From positions 3,844,001-3,908,000 of the forward strand of contig CM041196.1 in NCBI GenBank assembly GCA_023078555.1: a DNA stretch of 64,000 bases, written 5' to 3'. How positions within the stretch are numbered: position 1 is the stretch's first letter; every line of letters starts with the position of its first letter. Made by a program: the position numbers and the translations under genes. The notes beneath the pieces are model-generated. The model had not been told where the DNA came from and ran no database searches. It saw only the letters and a list, made by a program, of their open reading frames with translations. Of this stretch, positions 24,301 to 35,508 are shown in pieces. Source of the DNA: Ulva prolifera (lineage: Eukaryota > Chlorophyta > Ulvophyceae > Ulvales > Ulvaceae).

Positions 24301-27300
24301 GTGACCGAGTCCCTGTGGAGTGTCCGTATGGAGTGACCGAATCCGTGTGGAGTGTCCGTGTGGAGTGACCGAATCCGTGTGGAGTGACCGAGTCCGTTTG
24401 GAGTGACCGAGTCCGTGTGGAGTATCCGTGTGGAGTGACCGAGTCCGTGTGGAGTGTCCGTGTGGAGTGACCGAATCCGTGTGGAGTGTCCGTGTGGAGT
24501 GACAGAGTCCGTGTGGAGTATCCGTGTGGAGTGACCGAGTCCGTGTGGAGTGTCCGTATGGAGTGACCGAGTCCGTATGGAGTGATCGAGTCCGTGTCGA
24601 GTGTCCGTGTGGAGTGACCGAGTCCGTGTGGAGTGTCCGTATGGAGTGTCCGTGTGGAGTGATCGGGTCCGTGTGGAGTGTCCGTGTGGAGTGACCGAGT
24701 CCCTGTGGAGTGTCCGTATGGTGTGACCGAATCCGTGTGGAGTGTCCGTGTGGAGTGACCGAATCCGTGTGGAGTGACCGAGTCCGTTTGGAGTGACCGA
24801 GTCCGTGTGGAGTATCCGTGTGGAGTGACCGAGTCCGTGTGGAGTGTCCGTGTGGAGTGACCGAGTCCGTGTGGAGTGTCCGTGTGGAGTGACAGAGTCC
24901 GTGTGGAGTGACCGAGTCCGTGTGGAGTGTCCGTGTGGAGTGACCGAGTCCGTGTGGAGTGTCCGTGTGGAGTGACCGAGTCCGTGTGGAGTGTCCGTAT
25001 GGAGTGTCCGTGTGGAGTGATCGGGTCCGTGTGGAGTGTCCGTGTGGAGTGACCGAGTCCGTGTGGAGTGTCCGTATGAAGTGACCGAATCCGTGTGGAG
25101 TGTCCGTGTGGAGTGACCGAATCCGTGTGGAGTGACCGAGTCCGTGTGGAGTGTCCGTGTGGAGTGACCGAGTCCGTGTGGAGTGTGCGTGTGAGGTTCC
25201 CGTGTGGAGTGACCGAGTCCGTGTGGAGTGTCCGTATGGAGTGACCGAATCCGTGTGGAGTGTCCGTGTGGAGTTACCGAGTCCGTGTGGAGTGTCCGTG
25301 TGGAGTGATTGAGTCCGTGTGGAGTGTATGTGTGAGGTTCCCGTGTGGAGTGTCCGTGTCCTTGTGGAGTGTCCGTGTGGAGTGTCCGTGTGGAGTGACC
25401 GGGTCCGTGTGTAGTGTCCGTGTGGAGTGACTGAGTCCGTGTGGAGTGTCCGTGTGGAGTGACCGAATCCGTGTGGAGTGTCCGTGCGGAGTGACCGGGT
25501 CCCAGTGGAGAGTCCGTGTGGAGTGTCCGTGTGGAGTGACCGAATCCGCGCGGAGTGTCCGTGTGGAGTGACCGAGTCCGTGTGGAGTGTCTGTATGGAG
25601 TGACCGAATCCGTGTGGAGTGTCCGTGTGGAGTGACCGAATCCGTGTGGAGTGTCCGTGTGGAGTGACAGAGTCCGTGTGGAGTGACCGAGTCCGTGTGG
25701 AGTGTCCGTGTGGAGTCACCGAGTCCGTGTGGAGTGTCCGTGTGGAGTGACCGAGTCCGTGTGGAGTGTCCGTATGGAGTGTCCGTGTGGAGTGATCGGG
25801 TCCGTGTGGAGTGTCCGTGTGGAGTGACCGAGTCCGTGTGGAGTGTCCGTATGAAGTGACCGAGTCCCTGTGGAGTGTCCGTATGGAGTGACCGAATCCG
25901 TGTGGAGTGTCCGTGTGGAGTGACCGAATCCGTGTGGAGTGACCGAGTCCGTTTGGAGTGACCGAGTCCGTGTGGAGTATCCGTGTGGAGTGACCGAGTC
26001 CGTGTGGAGTGTCCGTGTGGAGTGACCGAATCCGTGTGGAGTGACCGAATCCGTGTGGAGTGTCCGTGTGGAGTGACCGAATCCGTGTGGAGTATCCGTG
26101 TGGAGTGACCGAGTCCCTGTGGAGTGTCCGTATGGAGTGACCGAATCCGTGTGGAGTGTCCGTGTGGAGTGACCGAATCCGTGTGGAGTGACCGAGTCCG
26201 TTTGGAGTGACCGAGTCCGTGTGGAGTATCCGTGTGGAGTGACCGAGTCCGTGTGGAGTGTCCGTGTGGAGTGACCGAATCCGTGTGGAGTGTCCGTGTG
26301 GAGTGACAGAGTCCGTGTGGAGTATCCGTGTGGAGTGACCGAGTCCGTGTGGAGTGTCCGTATGGAGTGACCGAGTCCGTATGGAGTGATCAAGTCCGTG
26401 TCGAGTGTCCGTGTGGAGTGACCGAGTCCGTGTGGAGTGTCCGTATGGAGTGTCCGTGTGGAGTGATCGGGTCCGTGTGGAGTGTCCGTGTGGAGTGACC
26501 GAGTCCCTGTGGAGTGTCCGTATGGAGTGACCGAATCCGTGTGGAGTGTCCGTGTGGAGTGACCGAATCCGTGTGGAGTGACCGAGTCCGTTTGGAGTGA
26601 CCGAGTCCGTGTGGAGTATCCGTGTGGAGTGACCGAGTCCGTGTGGAGTGTCCGTGTGGAGTGACCGAATCCGTGTGGAGTGTCCGTGTGGAGTGACAGA
26701 GTCCGTGTGGAGTGACCGAGTCCGTGTGGAGTGTCCGTGTGGAGTGACCGAGTCCGTGTGGAGTGTCCGTGTGGAGTGACCGAGTCCGTGTGGAGTGTCC
26801 GTATGGAGTGTCCGTGTGGAGTGATCGGGTCCGTGTGGAGTGTCCGTGTGGAGTGACCGAGTCCGTGTGGAGTGTCCGTATGAAGTGACCGAATCCGTGT
26901 GGAGTGTCCGTGTGGAGTGACCGAATCCGTGTGGAGTGACCGAGTCCGTGTGGAGTGTCCGTGTGGAGTGACCGAGTCCGTGTGGAGTGTGCGTGTGAGG
27001 TTCCCGTGTGGAGTGACCGAGTCCGTGTGGAGTGTCCGTATGGAGTGACCGAATCCGTGTGGAGTGTCCGTGTGGAGTTACCGAGTCCGTGTGGAGTGTC
27101 CGTGTGGAGTGATTGAGTCCGTGTGGAGTGTATGTGTGAGGTTCCCGTGTGGAGTGTCCGTGTCCTTGTGGAGTGTCCGTGTGGAGTGTCCGTGTGGAGT
27201 GACCGGGTCCGTGTGGAGTGTCCGTGTGGAGTGACTGAGTCCGTGTGGAGTGTCCGTGTGGAGTGACCGAATCCGTGTGGAGTGTCCGTGCGGAGTGACC

Positions 27301-29481
27301 GGGTCCCAGTGGAGAGTCCGTGTGGAGTGTCCGTGTGGAGTGACCGAATCCGCGCGGAGTGTCCGTGTGGAGTGACCGAGTCCGTGTGGAGTGTCTGTAT
27401 GGAGTGACCGAATCCGTGTGGAGTGTCCGTGTGGAGTGACCGAATCCGTGTGGAGTGTCCGTGTGGAGTGACAGAGTCCGTGTGGAGTGACCGAGTCCGT
27501 GTGGAGTGTCCGTGTGGAGTGACCGAGTCCGTGTGGAGTGTCCGTGTGGAGTGACCGAGTCCGTGTGGAGTGTCCGTATGGAGTGTCCGTGTGGAGTGAT
27601 CGGGTCCGTGTGGAGTGTCCGTGTGGAGTGACCGAGTCCGTGTGGAGTGTCCGTATGAAGTGACCGAATCCGTGTGGAGTGTCCGTGTGGAGTGACCGAA
27701 TCCGTGTGGAGTATCCGTGTGGAGTGACCGAGTCCGTGTGGAGTGTCCGTGTGGAGTGACCGAATCCGTGTGGAGTGTCCGTGTGGAGTGACAGAGTCCG
27801 TGTGGAGTGACCGAGTCCGTGTGGAGTGTCCGTGTGGAGTGACCGAGTCCGTGTGGAGTGTCCGTGTGGAGTGACCGAGTCCGTGTGGAGTGTCCGTGTG
27901 GAGTGATCGGGTCCGTGTGGAGTGTCCGTGTGGAGTGACCGAGTCCGTGTGGAGTGTCCGTATGAAGTGACCGAATCCGTGTGGAGTGTCCGTGTGGAGT
28001 GACCGAATCCGTGTGGAGTGACCGAGTCCGTGTGGAGTGTCCGTGTGGAGTGACCGAGTCCGTGTGGAGTGTGCGTGTGAGGTTCCCGTGTGGAGTGACC
28101 GAGTCCGTGTGGAGTGTCCGTATGGAGTGACCGAATCCGTGTGGAGTGTCCGTGTGGAGTTACCGAGTCCGTGTGGAGTGTCCGTGTGGAGTGATTGAGT
28201 CCGTGTGGAGTGTATGTGTGAGGTTCCCGTGTGGAGTGTCCGTGTCCTTGTGGAGTGTCCGTGTGGAGTGTCCGTGTGGAGTGACCGGGTCCGTGTGGAG
28301 TGTCCGTGTGGAGTGACTGAGTCCGTGTGGAGTGTCCGTGTGGAGTGACCGAATCCGTGTGGAGTGTCCGTGCGGAGTGACCGGGTCCCAGTGGAGAGTC
28401 CGTGTGGAGTGTCCGTGTGGAGTGACCGAATCCGCGCGGAGTGTCCGTGTGGAGTGACCGAGTCCGTGTGGAGTGTCTGTATGGAGTGACCGAATCCGTG
28501 TGGAGTGTCCGTGTGGAGTGACCGAATCCGTGTGGAGTGACCGAGTCCGTTTGGAGTGACCGAGTCCGTTTGGTGTGACCGAGTCCGTGCGGAGTGACCG
28601 GGTCCCAGTGGAGAGTCCGTGTGGAGTGTCCGTGTGGAGTGACCAAATCCGTGCGGAGTTTCCGTGTGGAGTGACCGAGTCCGTTGCGGAGTGACCGAGT
28701 CCGTGTGGAGTGTCCGTGTGGAGTGACCGAGTCCGTGTGGAGTGTGCGTGAGAGGTTCCCGTGTGGAGTGACCGAGTCCGTGTGGAGTGTCCGTATGGAG
28801 TGACCGAATCCGTGTGGAGTGTCAGTGTGGAGTCACCGAGTCCGTGTGGAGTGCCCGTGTGGAGTGACCGAGTCCGTGTGGAGAGTCCGTATGGAGTGAC
28901 CGAATCCGTGTGGAGTGTCCGTGTGGAGTGACCGATTCCGTGTGGAGTGATCAAGTCCGTGTGGAGTGTCCGTGTGGAGTGACCGAGTCCGTGTGGAGTG
29001 TCCGTATGGAGTGTCCGTGTGGAGTGATCGGGTCCGTGCGGAGTGTCCGTGTGGAGTGACCGGGTCCGTGTGGAGTGTCCGTGTGGAGTCACCGAGTCCG
29101 TGTGGAGTGTCCGTGTGGATTGACCGAGTCCGTGTGGAGTGTCCGTGTGGAGTGACCGAATCCGTGTGGAGTGTGCGTGTGGAGTGACCGAATCCGTGTG
29201 GAGTGTCCGTGTGGAGTGACCGAGTCCGTGTGGAGTGACCGAGTCCGTGTGGAGTGTCCGTGTGGAGTGACCGAGTCCGTGTGGAGTGTCCGTATGGAGT
29301 GTCCGTGTGGAGTGATCGGGTCCGTGTGGAGTGTCCGTGTGGAGTGACCGAGTCCGTGTGGAGTGTCCGTATGGAGTGACCGAATCCGTGTGGAGTGTCC
29401 GTGTGGAGTGACCGAATCCGTGTGGAGTGTCCGTATGGAGTGACCGAATCCGTGTGGAGTGTCCGTGTGGAGTGACCGAGT
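18383..29481 (+). repeat. GT-rich satellite, segment 2 (11.1 kb)
   Basis: Continuation of segment 1, with the same 13-mer and 19-mer units. Longer variants recur, such as ACGTGTGAGGTTCCC, GACCGGGTCCTAGTGG and GTCCGTTTGG, and combine into higher-order blocks. A marker word GAGTTACCGAG occurs at 25271, 27075 and 28157, and about 1.08 kb around the last two is duplicated almost exactly. The minus strand is nearly free of stops in all frames, giving open frames up to 1,221 codons (25719-22054) that read HSTRTRSLHTDTPHG-like peptides. These are not genes. Confidence 0.97.
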
Positions 29482-29499
29482 CACTAGGAGAATGGTGAC
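29482..29499 (+). repeat. Element B left terminal inverted repeat
   Basis: CACTAGGAGAATGGTGAC, identical to the right end. It is preceded by AGT (29479-29481). Confidence 0.95.
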
Positions 29500-29600
29500 A
29501 TTCCGGGGCGGAACCGAAGGCGTTCCGCTGACAGAGGAACGTTCCTACGAGGCTCTTGACCTTCCGCCCGCGTGCGTATGCTTCACAAGGAACGATGGTG

Positions 29601-29690
29601 GCGGAATGTCCTATGGCTTCCTTGGTGGCCGCGGAATGTCCTATGGCTTCCTTGGTGGCTGCGGAATGTCCTATGGCTTCCTCGGCAACA
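29601..29690 (+). repeat. 30-bp triplicate in element B left subterminal region
   Basis: Three tandem copies of a 30-bp unit beginning GCGGAATGTCCTATGG. The preceding 100 bp is rich in GGAACG/CGTTCC and TTCCG words. No coding role is evident. Confidence 0.9.
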
Positions 29691-30166
29691 GCGCTGACAT
29701 GATTGTGTGCTCTTCCATAGCGCGAGACAGGCCAATCAGTCTCCGCAGATGAAAAGGACTGGAAATCCATTGCGTACTGAGGCGAACGCAGCTGCGCACA
29801 AATAAAAACATTAGAAACGAGCACATGGAAGAAGACAAACATCAAAGAAGCTGCGCCCATGTACGTCCAGCAGTCCGACTGCTCAGAGTTTGAGCTGGAA
29901 CAAGTTTACAAAAGAGTTAACGGAGAAGACATACATGCATGTACACCAAAGGTTATTGAAAAGGATTGAGCACTCATGCCTGCAGATCCGATGCCCACGT
30001 AAGACGAGGACGTGCCTGACAAGTTGGTGCTACTCTCCTTTGGGTGGTCAAGCATGGACCGCGTTCAGAGGAGACAAATGGCGTGCTCTTGTCGCTGAGT
30101 GGTCAGTGTGGCACCGTCCATTCCGGACTGAATCGATGCACGTGTGCCCAGTCAGCAACATCGTGG

Positions 30167-30240
30167 AATGGTCGGTGCCTCACCGACCATTACGGCCCAG
30201 TCAGCAACGTCGTGGAATGGTCGGTGCCTCACCGACCATT
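30167..30240. repeat. Palindrome pair, element B left
   Basis: Two palindromes (30167-30191 and 30216-30240) with arms AATGGTCGGTG around CCT, 49 bp apart. A decayed copy lies just upstream, near 30100-30127. The arms resemble GAATGGTGAC of B's inverted repeat. They are the left counterpart of the larger cluster at 33619-34254. Confidence 0.88.
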
Positions 30241-30650
30241 ACGGGGTCGAGTCATGCATGCGCTAGTCACCACTGCAGTGTCGATGGATAACCCACGAGC
30301 ATTGCATCTCGCCATCATTGATCTCTGGAGCGAGTATAGTACCAACGGAGCATCTTCCCACAGCAATGTAAGCCAATTCATATGAGCTATTATAAGCGTC
30401 CGGAGTCTCTCGTCGGCGTCGATATCGTCTCATGATAATGCATTTCTAGTTTATTTGTATCGACTCTCTTTGTATTTCTCTGGTACTGTCCTGACGTGCA
30501 GGGAGGCTAGCTGAAGGTTAACAGCATGTGGCACGAATAATGCTTGCGATTCATTTGTATAGCGTGGCATAACATGTCTGGCGTGGGTGGTGAGGGCGCT
30601 GCAGCTGTGGCCTGTCTTTAAGGCGATGGTCAGCCTGATCCTGGCGTGGC
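30241..30650. other. Element B, unassigned
   Basis: About 400 bp with no open frame or splice pattern that I can support as a gene. Confidence 0.4.
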
Positions 30651-31529
30651 AGCACCCAGACATGAAGGGGGCAGAGGGCATAACAACACAGAAACACCAA
30701 GTGCCACTGTGATTCGGCAACGATGGGCAGCATCACTGTCACCCCCACTTCACCGCGTGCGGGGGCAGAGGGGGTAGCAGCACAGAACCATCAAGTGCCG
30801 GTGAGCTGCGGCAGCGATGGGCAGCATCACTGTCACCCCCACTTCACCGTGTGCGGGGGCAGAGGGGGTAACAGCACAGACAAACCAGGTGCCATTGTGC
30901 TGCGGCAACGATATCGATGGGCAGCACCACTGTCAACCACGCTGCACTGCGTGGGGGGGCAGAGGGGGTAACAGCACAGAAGGACCAGGTGCCACTGTGC
31001 TGCGGCAACGATGGGCAGCACCACTGTCAACCACGCTGCACTGCGTGGGGGGGCAGAGGGGGTAACAGCACAGAAGGACCAGGTGCCACTGTGCTGCGGC
31101 AACGATGGGCAGCACCACTGTCAACCACGCTGCACTGCGTGGGGGGGCAGAGGGGGTAACAGCACAGAAGGACCAGGTGCCACTGTGCTGCGGCAACGAT
31201 GGGCAGCACCACTGTCAACCACGCTGCACTGCGTGGGGGGGCAGAGGGGGGTAACAGCACAGAAGGACCAGGTGCCACTGTGCTGCAGCAGCGATGGGCA
31301 GCACCACTGTCAACCCCGCTACACTGCGTGGGGGGGCAGAGGGGGTAACAGCACAGAAACACCAGGTGCCACTGTGCTGCGGCAACGATGGGCAGCACCA
31401 CTGTCAACCCCGCTGCACTGCGTGGGGGGGCAGAGGGGGTAACAGCACAGAAACACCAGGTGCCACTGTGCTGCGGCAACGATGGGCAGCACCACTGTCA
31501 ACCACGCTGCACTGCGTGGGGGGGCAGAG
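30651..31529 (+). repeat. 94-bp minisatellite in element B (about 9 copies)
   Basis: Units start at the word GATGGGCAGCA, at about 30722, 30816, 30916, 31010, 31104, 31198, 31293, 31387 and 31481, with a period of 94-95 bp. Copies in the middle are nearly identical and the first two are more diverged. Open frames across it change phase at each copy and are not supported as coding. Confidence 0.92.
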
Positions 31530-33618
31530 GACGCACTTTTGCCGACATCCCAATACATTGCCGAGCCATTGCTGCTGTAGTATGCTGCGTCACAGCCATA
31601 CTATGCGCCTCTGCCATCTGAGAGGGGGGAGGCCACGCGACACATGGTGCCCACCCGCACAAACACGCATGCACACCCACATTGGTACAACGTTCAACGG
31701 TACGTACTGCAGCAGCGGTGCATATACGACATTTTTGCCCGACTTGTCTTGCATCGGAACCACTAAAACGATTTTATTACTTTACCACGTGCACGTACAT
31801 ATGTATGGCTCATACTGCCGTTGTGTCTCTGCTTTCGGTGTCGCCAATCATCCGGGGTTCATGCTAGCGCCAGGAGGCACCATGAGATCTGTGTAATGGT
31901 GGCCTGGGGCTATTTGGGTTGCGTGCATGGCTGGGTCCACTAACGCCACACTCACCGCGATGCTGTTTTTGCATGCATGCGTGCATGCGATGTGTGGCGG
32001 TAACGCTCGCCATTCCAGGCGCGATCTCCATATGTGAGCTGTTAAAACTTAAACATTGCATCAGTGAGCATAAATGTATTATCAAATCGTTGTAGTGTCT
32101 CAATGCGTTGGAGTGCAAGCCATGACATCCGTACTGCGTGTGCGGGCGCACCGACATGATCATTGCGGCGTATCTGGTTGAACAGAGCGCCTGAAGTCTT
32201 CTACAATCTCTGTCTGTGGGTATTATTGTATAATGTGGTTTGAATCGTAGGCGGGTCTTTCACTCCGGGTGGCGTCTAATTGTTAGCAAGCAGCAGCCGC
32301 AGGCGTCATCGCCGCTGCTCAACTTCCGACATGCTCAATTGAAGTATGCTGCAAGGTGTGACGTTTGTTTATGTCTGACGGCGCTGTCGTGGACATCACT
32401 TCCTTGCGAAGGCGCCGAAGACGCAGCTGATGTGCCGATATCGATGGTCGAGGCGCACACATTGTTCTGTTCGAGATGGCACCTGCCACCAGTTTAGAAC
32501 TACTTCGTATATCATGTATGCTGTAGTTGTATGCTGTAGCTTTGGATATGTTGTAGCTTCGGATGTGCGATGGCGCCCGATCGCATGAACCACGTTCACC
32601 TTGCTTGCAGAGCAGCTGCTTGAGGTGATTGCCGTCCGACTCCGTGTCTCAAACAAACTGACATTCTTAGAGTACGCGTAAGCAGTGATGTTACTTGGAG
32701 CCTATCTACGCTTGCTTCTCTGCTGCTCGATCGAGATCATTGTGGTGCGCTTGGCATTTGCGTGCACCATCGGTTGTTGACCTGGTGTGTTTTCGCAGGT
32801 CACGGGTATCAGCATCTTCCGGTATACCTACGTAGCCTACCTGAGGAACACACACTCACGTGGAAGTTATTTCGAGCCGGCCATGGGATCGTGACATCAA
32901 GCAAAACCGCATGGCATGGAGGTGGTGCGATCCTATACCAAGTGCTTCCATTGTGGAGAGCAAACATATGGAGTATGTTCTAGATTGACTATGGTTGGAC
33001 AGTACCGAACACTCTCGCGCGACTTGCATAAATCTCGGCGAACAAAGTTTACATGCACTGCTGCCATCGACGGTGACTTCGTGGCAACAAGCAGGCGCCC
33101 AAACATCGCATTTGTGTGTGCACACGTGCGTCCAAGTTTGACCTCGTTGGTACCCGCAGGGCGTCTATAAGCATGCATGGGATCAAAACTGTAAGACAAG
33201 GCAGCCAAAGGATTAAGAGGACCGGAATATGTCGACATCAGTGAGGGCTTAGAGAATTATCCGGCGCGTTCCTTGTTTGAGTGCGTTGTGTTGGGGTTGC
33301 AATCCTTCGAGTGTATACATGTATCATTTAGCTGCGTACGTGGTGCCTCCACGTGGTGTCCTGTCTCGCCTTGATAGCTGATGCACATTGCATTTCCCAA
33401 GAGGCACGCGGAATACATCTGCACCATCGTAAGTTCATTTAGTGTTCTTTTGCATGCCTGCTAGAGCGGGCAGTCCCGCACCGTTCGTTTTCAAGAGTCC
33501 GCGAGAGCGGATGGTGGAGCACCGTCCATTCGTAGTCACAAAAGAGTGAACGAGAGAAGAACAACACTGAAATTCTTAGTCGCCACGCCGCGCATGGTTC
33601 GTCACATGCATGACTACT
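31530..33618. other. Element B interior, no convincing gene
   Basis: About 2.1 kb without a recognisable repeat or gene. Short open frames exist on both strands but lack plausible splice chaining or recognisable motifs. Decayed gene remnants cannot be excluded. A degraded palindrome occurs near 33510-33527 (GGATGGTGGAGCACCGTCC). Confidence 0.4.
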
Positions 33619-34254
33619 GGAATGGTTGGTGCCCCACCAACCATTCCGGGGAGCCTGCATCGTGACATGCATGACTGCCCGAATGGTTGGTGGCCCACCA
33701 ACCATTCCGGAGAGCCTGGATCATGACCTATGTCATGCATATGCATGACTGCCCGAATGGTTGGTGGCCCACCAACCATTCTGGGGAGCCTGCATCGTGA
33801 CATGCATGACTGCCCGAATGGTTGGTGGCCCACCAACCATTCCGGAGAGCCTGGATCATGACATATGTCATGCATATGCATGACTGCCCGAATGGTTGGT
33901 GGCCCACCAACCATTCTTGTGCGCCGCGCCGTGCATGGATGCTTACATGCATGACTTCCCGAATGGTTGGTGGCCCACCAACCATTCTCGGGAGCCTGAA
34001 TCGTGACATGCATGACTGCCTGAATGGTTGGTGGCCCACCAACCATTCCGGGGAGCCTGGATCATGACATATGTCATGCATATGCATGACTGCCCGAATG
34101 GTTGGTGGCCCACCAACCATTCTTGTGCGCCGCGCCGTGCATGGATGCTTACATGCATGACTTCCCGAATGGTTGGTGGCCCACCAACCATTCCGGGGAG
34201 CCTGAATCATGACATGCATGACTGCCCGAATGGGTGGTGGCCCACCAACCATTC
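33619..34254. repeat. Palindrome cluster, element B right (10 copies)
   Basis: Ten palindromes start near 33619, 33681, 33755, 33816, 33890, 33961, 34022, 34096, 34167 and 34228, spaced 61-74 bp. The common form has arms GAATGGTTGGTGG around one central base; the first copy differs slightly at the centre. Spacers carry ATGCATGAC, the same word as the spacers in element A. The cluster lies immediately upstream of an exon whose relative in A is also preceded by the palindrome cluster. Confidence 0.93.
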
Positions 34255-34299
34255 TCATGCGCCGCGCCCCACATTCCCTGACAGACCCATCTGATGTAG

Positions 34300-34623
34300 A
34301 CGTTGTGCTACGGCAAAACAAACACATTGGGCATCAACGTACCAGTGCGCGTGAACGAGCGCAAGCCACTGACACATCACCTATCCATGCAGTTGTCCAG
34401 AATCGGAGTGAGGACTGCTTACGGCGAGGGCACGATGAAGCCGGCCGCGCAGTGGGCACAAGAAGACGGACTGTATGTGGCTGACTACGAGTACTTCAAG
34501 AAATTCATCCTTGGCGCACTAAAAACGGAGGGGACAACGGAATCTCCGTTGCATCCCACCCATAAGAGGAGCCAGAAGGTTGGCCTCGCGTTGCACATTA
34601 CCCGGAAGAAGTTTGTCGATTAG
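34300..34623 (+). CDS. Terminal exon related to element A's leftward gene (partial)
   Basis: The open frame from an AG acceptor (GATGTAG/ACG at 34300) to TAG at 34621-34623 encodes about 107 residues. The segment MKPAAQWAQEDGLYV matches MKTPEAWAMEDGEYV in exon 4 of element A's leftward gene, and ALKTEGTTESP matches ALEGTADSP further on. Both exons begin in phase 0 and both follow a palindrome-bearing stretch. The Lys/Arg-rich end is HITRKKFVD. An AATAAA lies at 34857. Upstream exons were not found, so the gene is probably truncated. Function is unknown. Confidence 0.65.
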   Translation, partial: TLCYGKTNTLGINVPVRVNERKPLTHHLSMQLSRIGVRTAYGEGTMKPAAQWAQEDGLYVADYEYFKKFILGALKTEGTTESPLHPTHKRSQKVGLALHITRKKFVD

Positions 34624-34856
34624 TTGTATACCAACGTGGGCTCGGAAAGAAACTGTACACATGCGGTGATCGTGATTAAATGTATGAGTGGAGTATATGA
34701 CATGTTAGAGGTGGCACTACATGTGATCGTAGTATCATCGTTCCTTATGGACATGATGAGGGCACCCAAGGTGACGAGAAATCAATGTAAGCAATGTCTA
34801 TGATATGCCTATACAAGCCATGACCACCCCTGCCTACGAACTCGTGTGAACACATC

Positions 34857-34862
34857 AATAAA
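34857..34862 (+). promoter_or_regulatory. Possible polyadenylation signal
   Basis: AATAAA lies 234 bp after the stop of the element B exon. A match of six bases can occur by chance, but the position suits a 3' end. Confidence 0.4.
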
Positions 34863-35490
34863 TCTGTGTTGTTCCGGAATCACGGTGTACAGTTGATGAC
34901 ATGCTGCTTGTATATGCACTCGAAACTGCCTTTCCCGCAGGACCGTATGTCCTGTGCACTAATCGCGATTCTCTGTCGAAAACGTGGTACACATGTTACA
35001 ATAGAGTGAATGGGAGAGAACAAACATTGAGACCGAGTTGCATCCGAATCAACAGCAACCTACACGTGGCACGCATGTAAAGAAGGCCTTGATGACCTCA
35101 CCACTTACGTAATCTGTCTCCAGCACATCCGGGCAGAGAGTAACCTCTCACGAACCATCATGTTCTTCCAGGCTTCCGGGAGGCTTCCGCAAGGCTCTGC
35201 CGGAACGTTATCGGATCCGTAACCATTCCGAAATTTTAAGCATTCTTCCTCAAACAGTCCTCTGGAAGCATTGCGGATCCTTCGCGCGTTCCGGCATCAC
35301 TCCGGAAACGTTCCGGCGGAACCCCCACGTGGAGTGCCCGTTGACCCCGTCCGGAACGCTCGCGGAACTTCCGTCCACAACCCGGGCTGCCTTCCGGGCG
35401 CTCCGCCAACGGTCCTTTCGCCGTTCCGGGGGCTCCGCCACGCATCCGCCCCTCTTCCGCGAGCCGTCCTCGCACGTTCCTCACCACCAC
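34863..35490. other. Element B right subterminal region, TTCCG-rich
   Basis: No gene. From about 35165 to 35475 there are over 20 TTCCG/CGGAA words on both strands (for example CTTCCGGGAGGCTTCCG, CTCCGGAAACGTTCCGG). The left side of B has a smaller set near 29500-29570. Dense short motifs beside the ends are typical of CACTA subterminal regions. Confidence 0.6.
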
Positions 35491-35508
35491 GTCACCATTC
35501 TCCTAGTG
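35491..35508 (-). repeat. Element B right terminal inverted repeat
   Basis: On the minus strand it reads CACTAGGAGAATGGTGAC, identical to the left end. It is followed by AGT at 35509-35511. Confidence 0.95.

Larger units (their letters stand above)
29482..35508. mobile_element. Element B: 6.0-kb CACTA relative of A, probably non-autonomous
   Basis: The ends are perfect 18-bp inverted repeats, CACTAGGAGAATGGTGAC, flanked by AGT at 29479-29481 and 35509-35511. Removal restores a satellite unit. The ends differ from the right end of A at one base in 18. Inside are palindrome clusters (30167-30240, 33619-34254), a 94-bp minisatellite and one terminal exon related to A's leftward gene. I see no transposase, so mobility would depend on a related element. 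Confidence 0.92.

Noticed and set aside
18383..29481. The satellite blocks as mobile units bounded by inverted repeats
   Set aside because: The CACTA ends point into the intervening segments, and the 3-bp duplications and restored units show that the intervening DNA was inserted into the satellite.
18383..29481. The recurrent satellite variant GGGTCCTAGTGG as excision footprints of CACTA elements (it contains CCTAGTG)
   Set aside because: It forms a point-mutation series with GGGTCTTGGTGG and GGGTCCCAGTGG at the same unit position, and was then amplified with its block.
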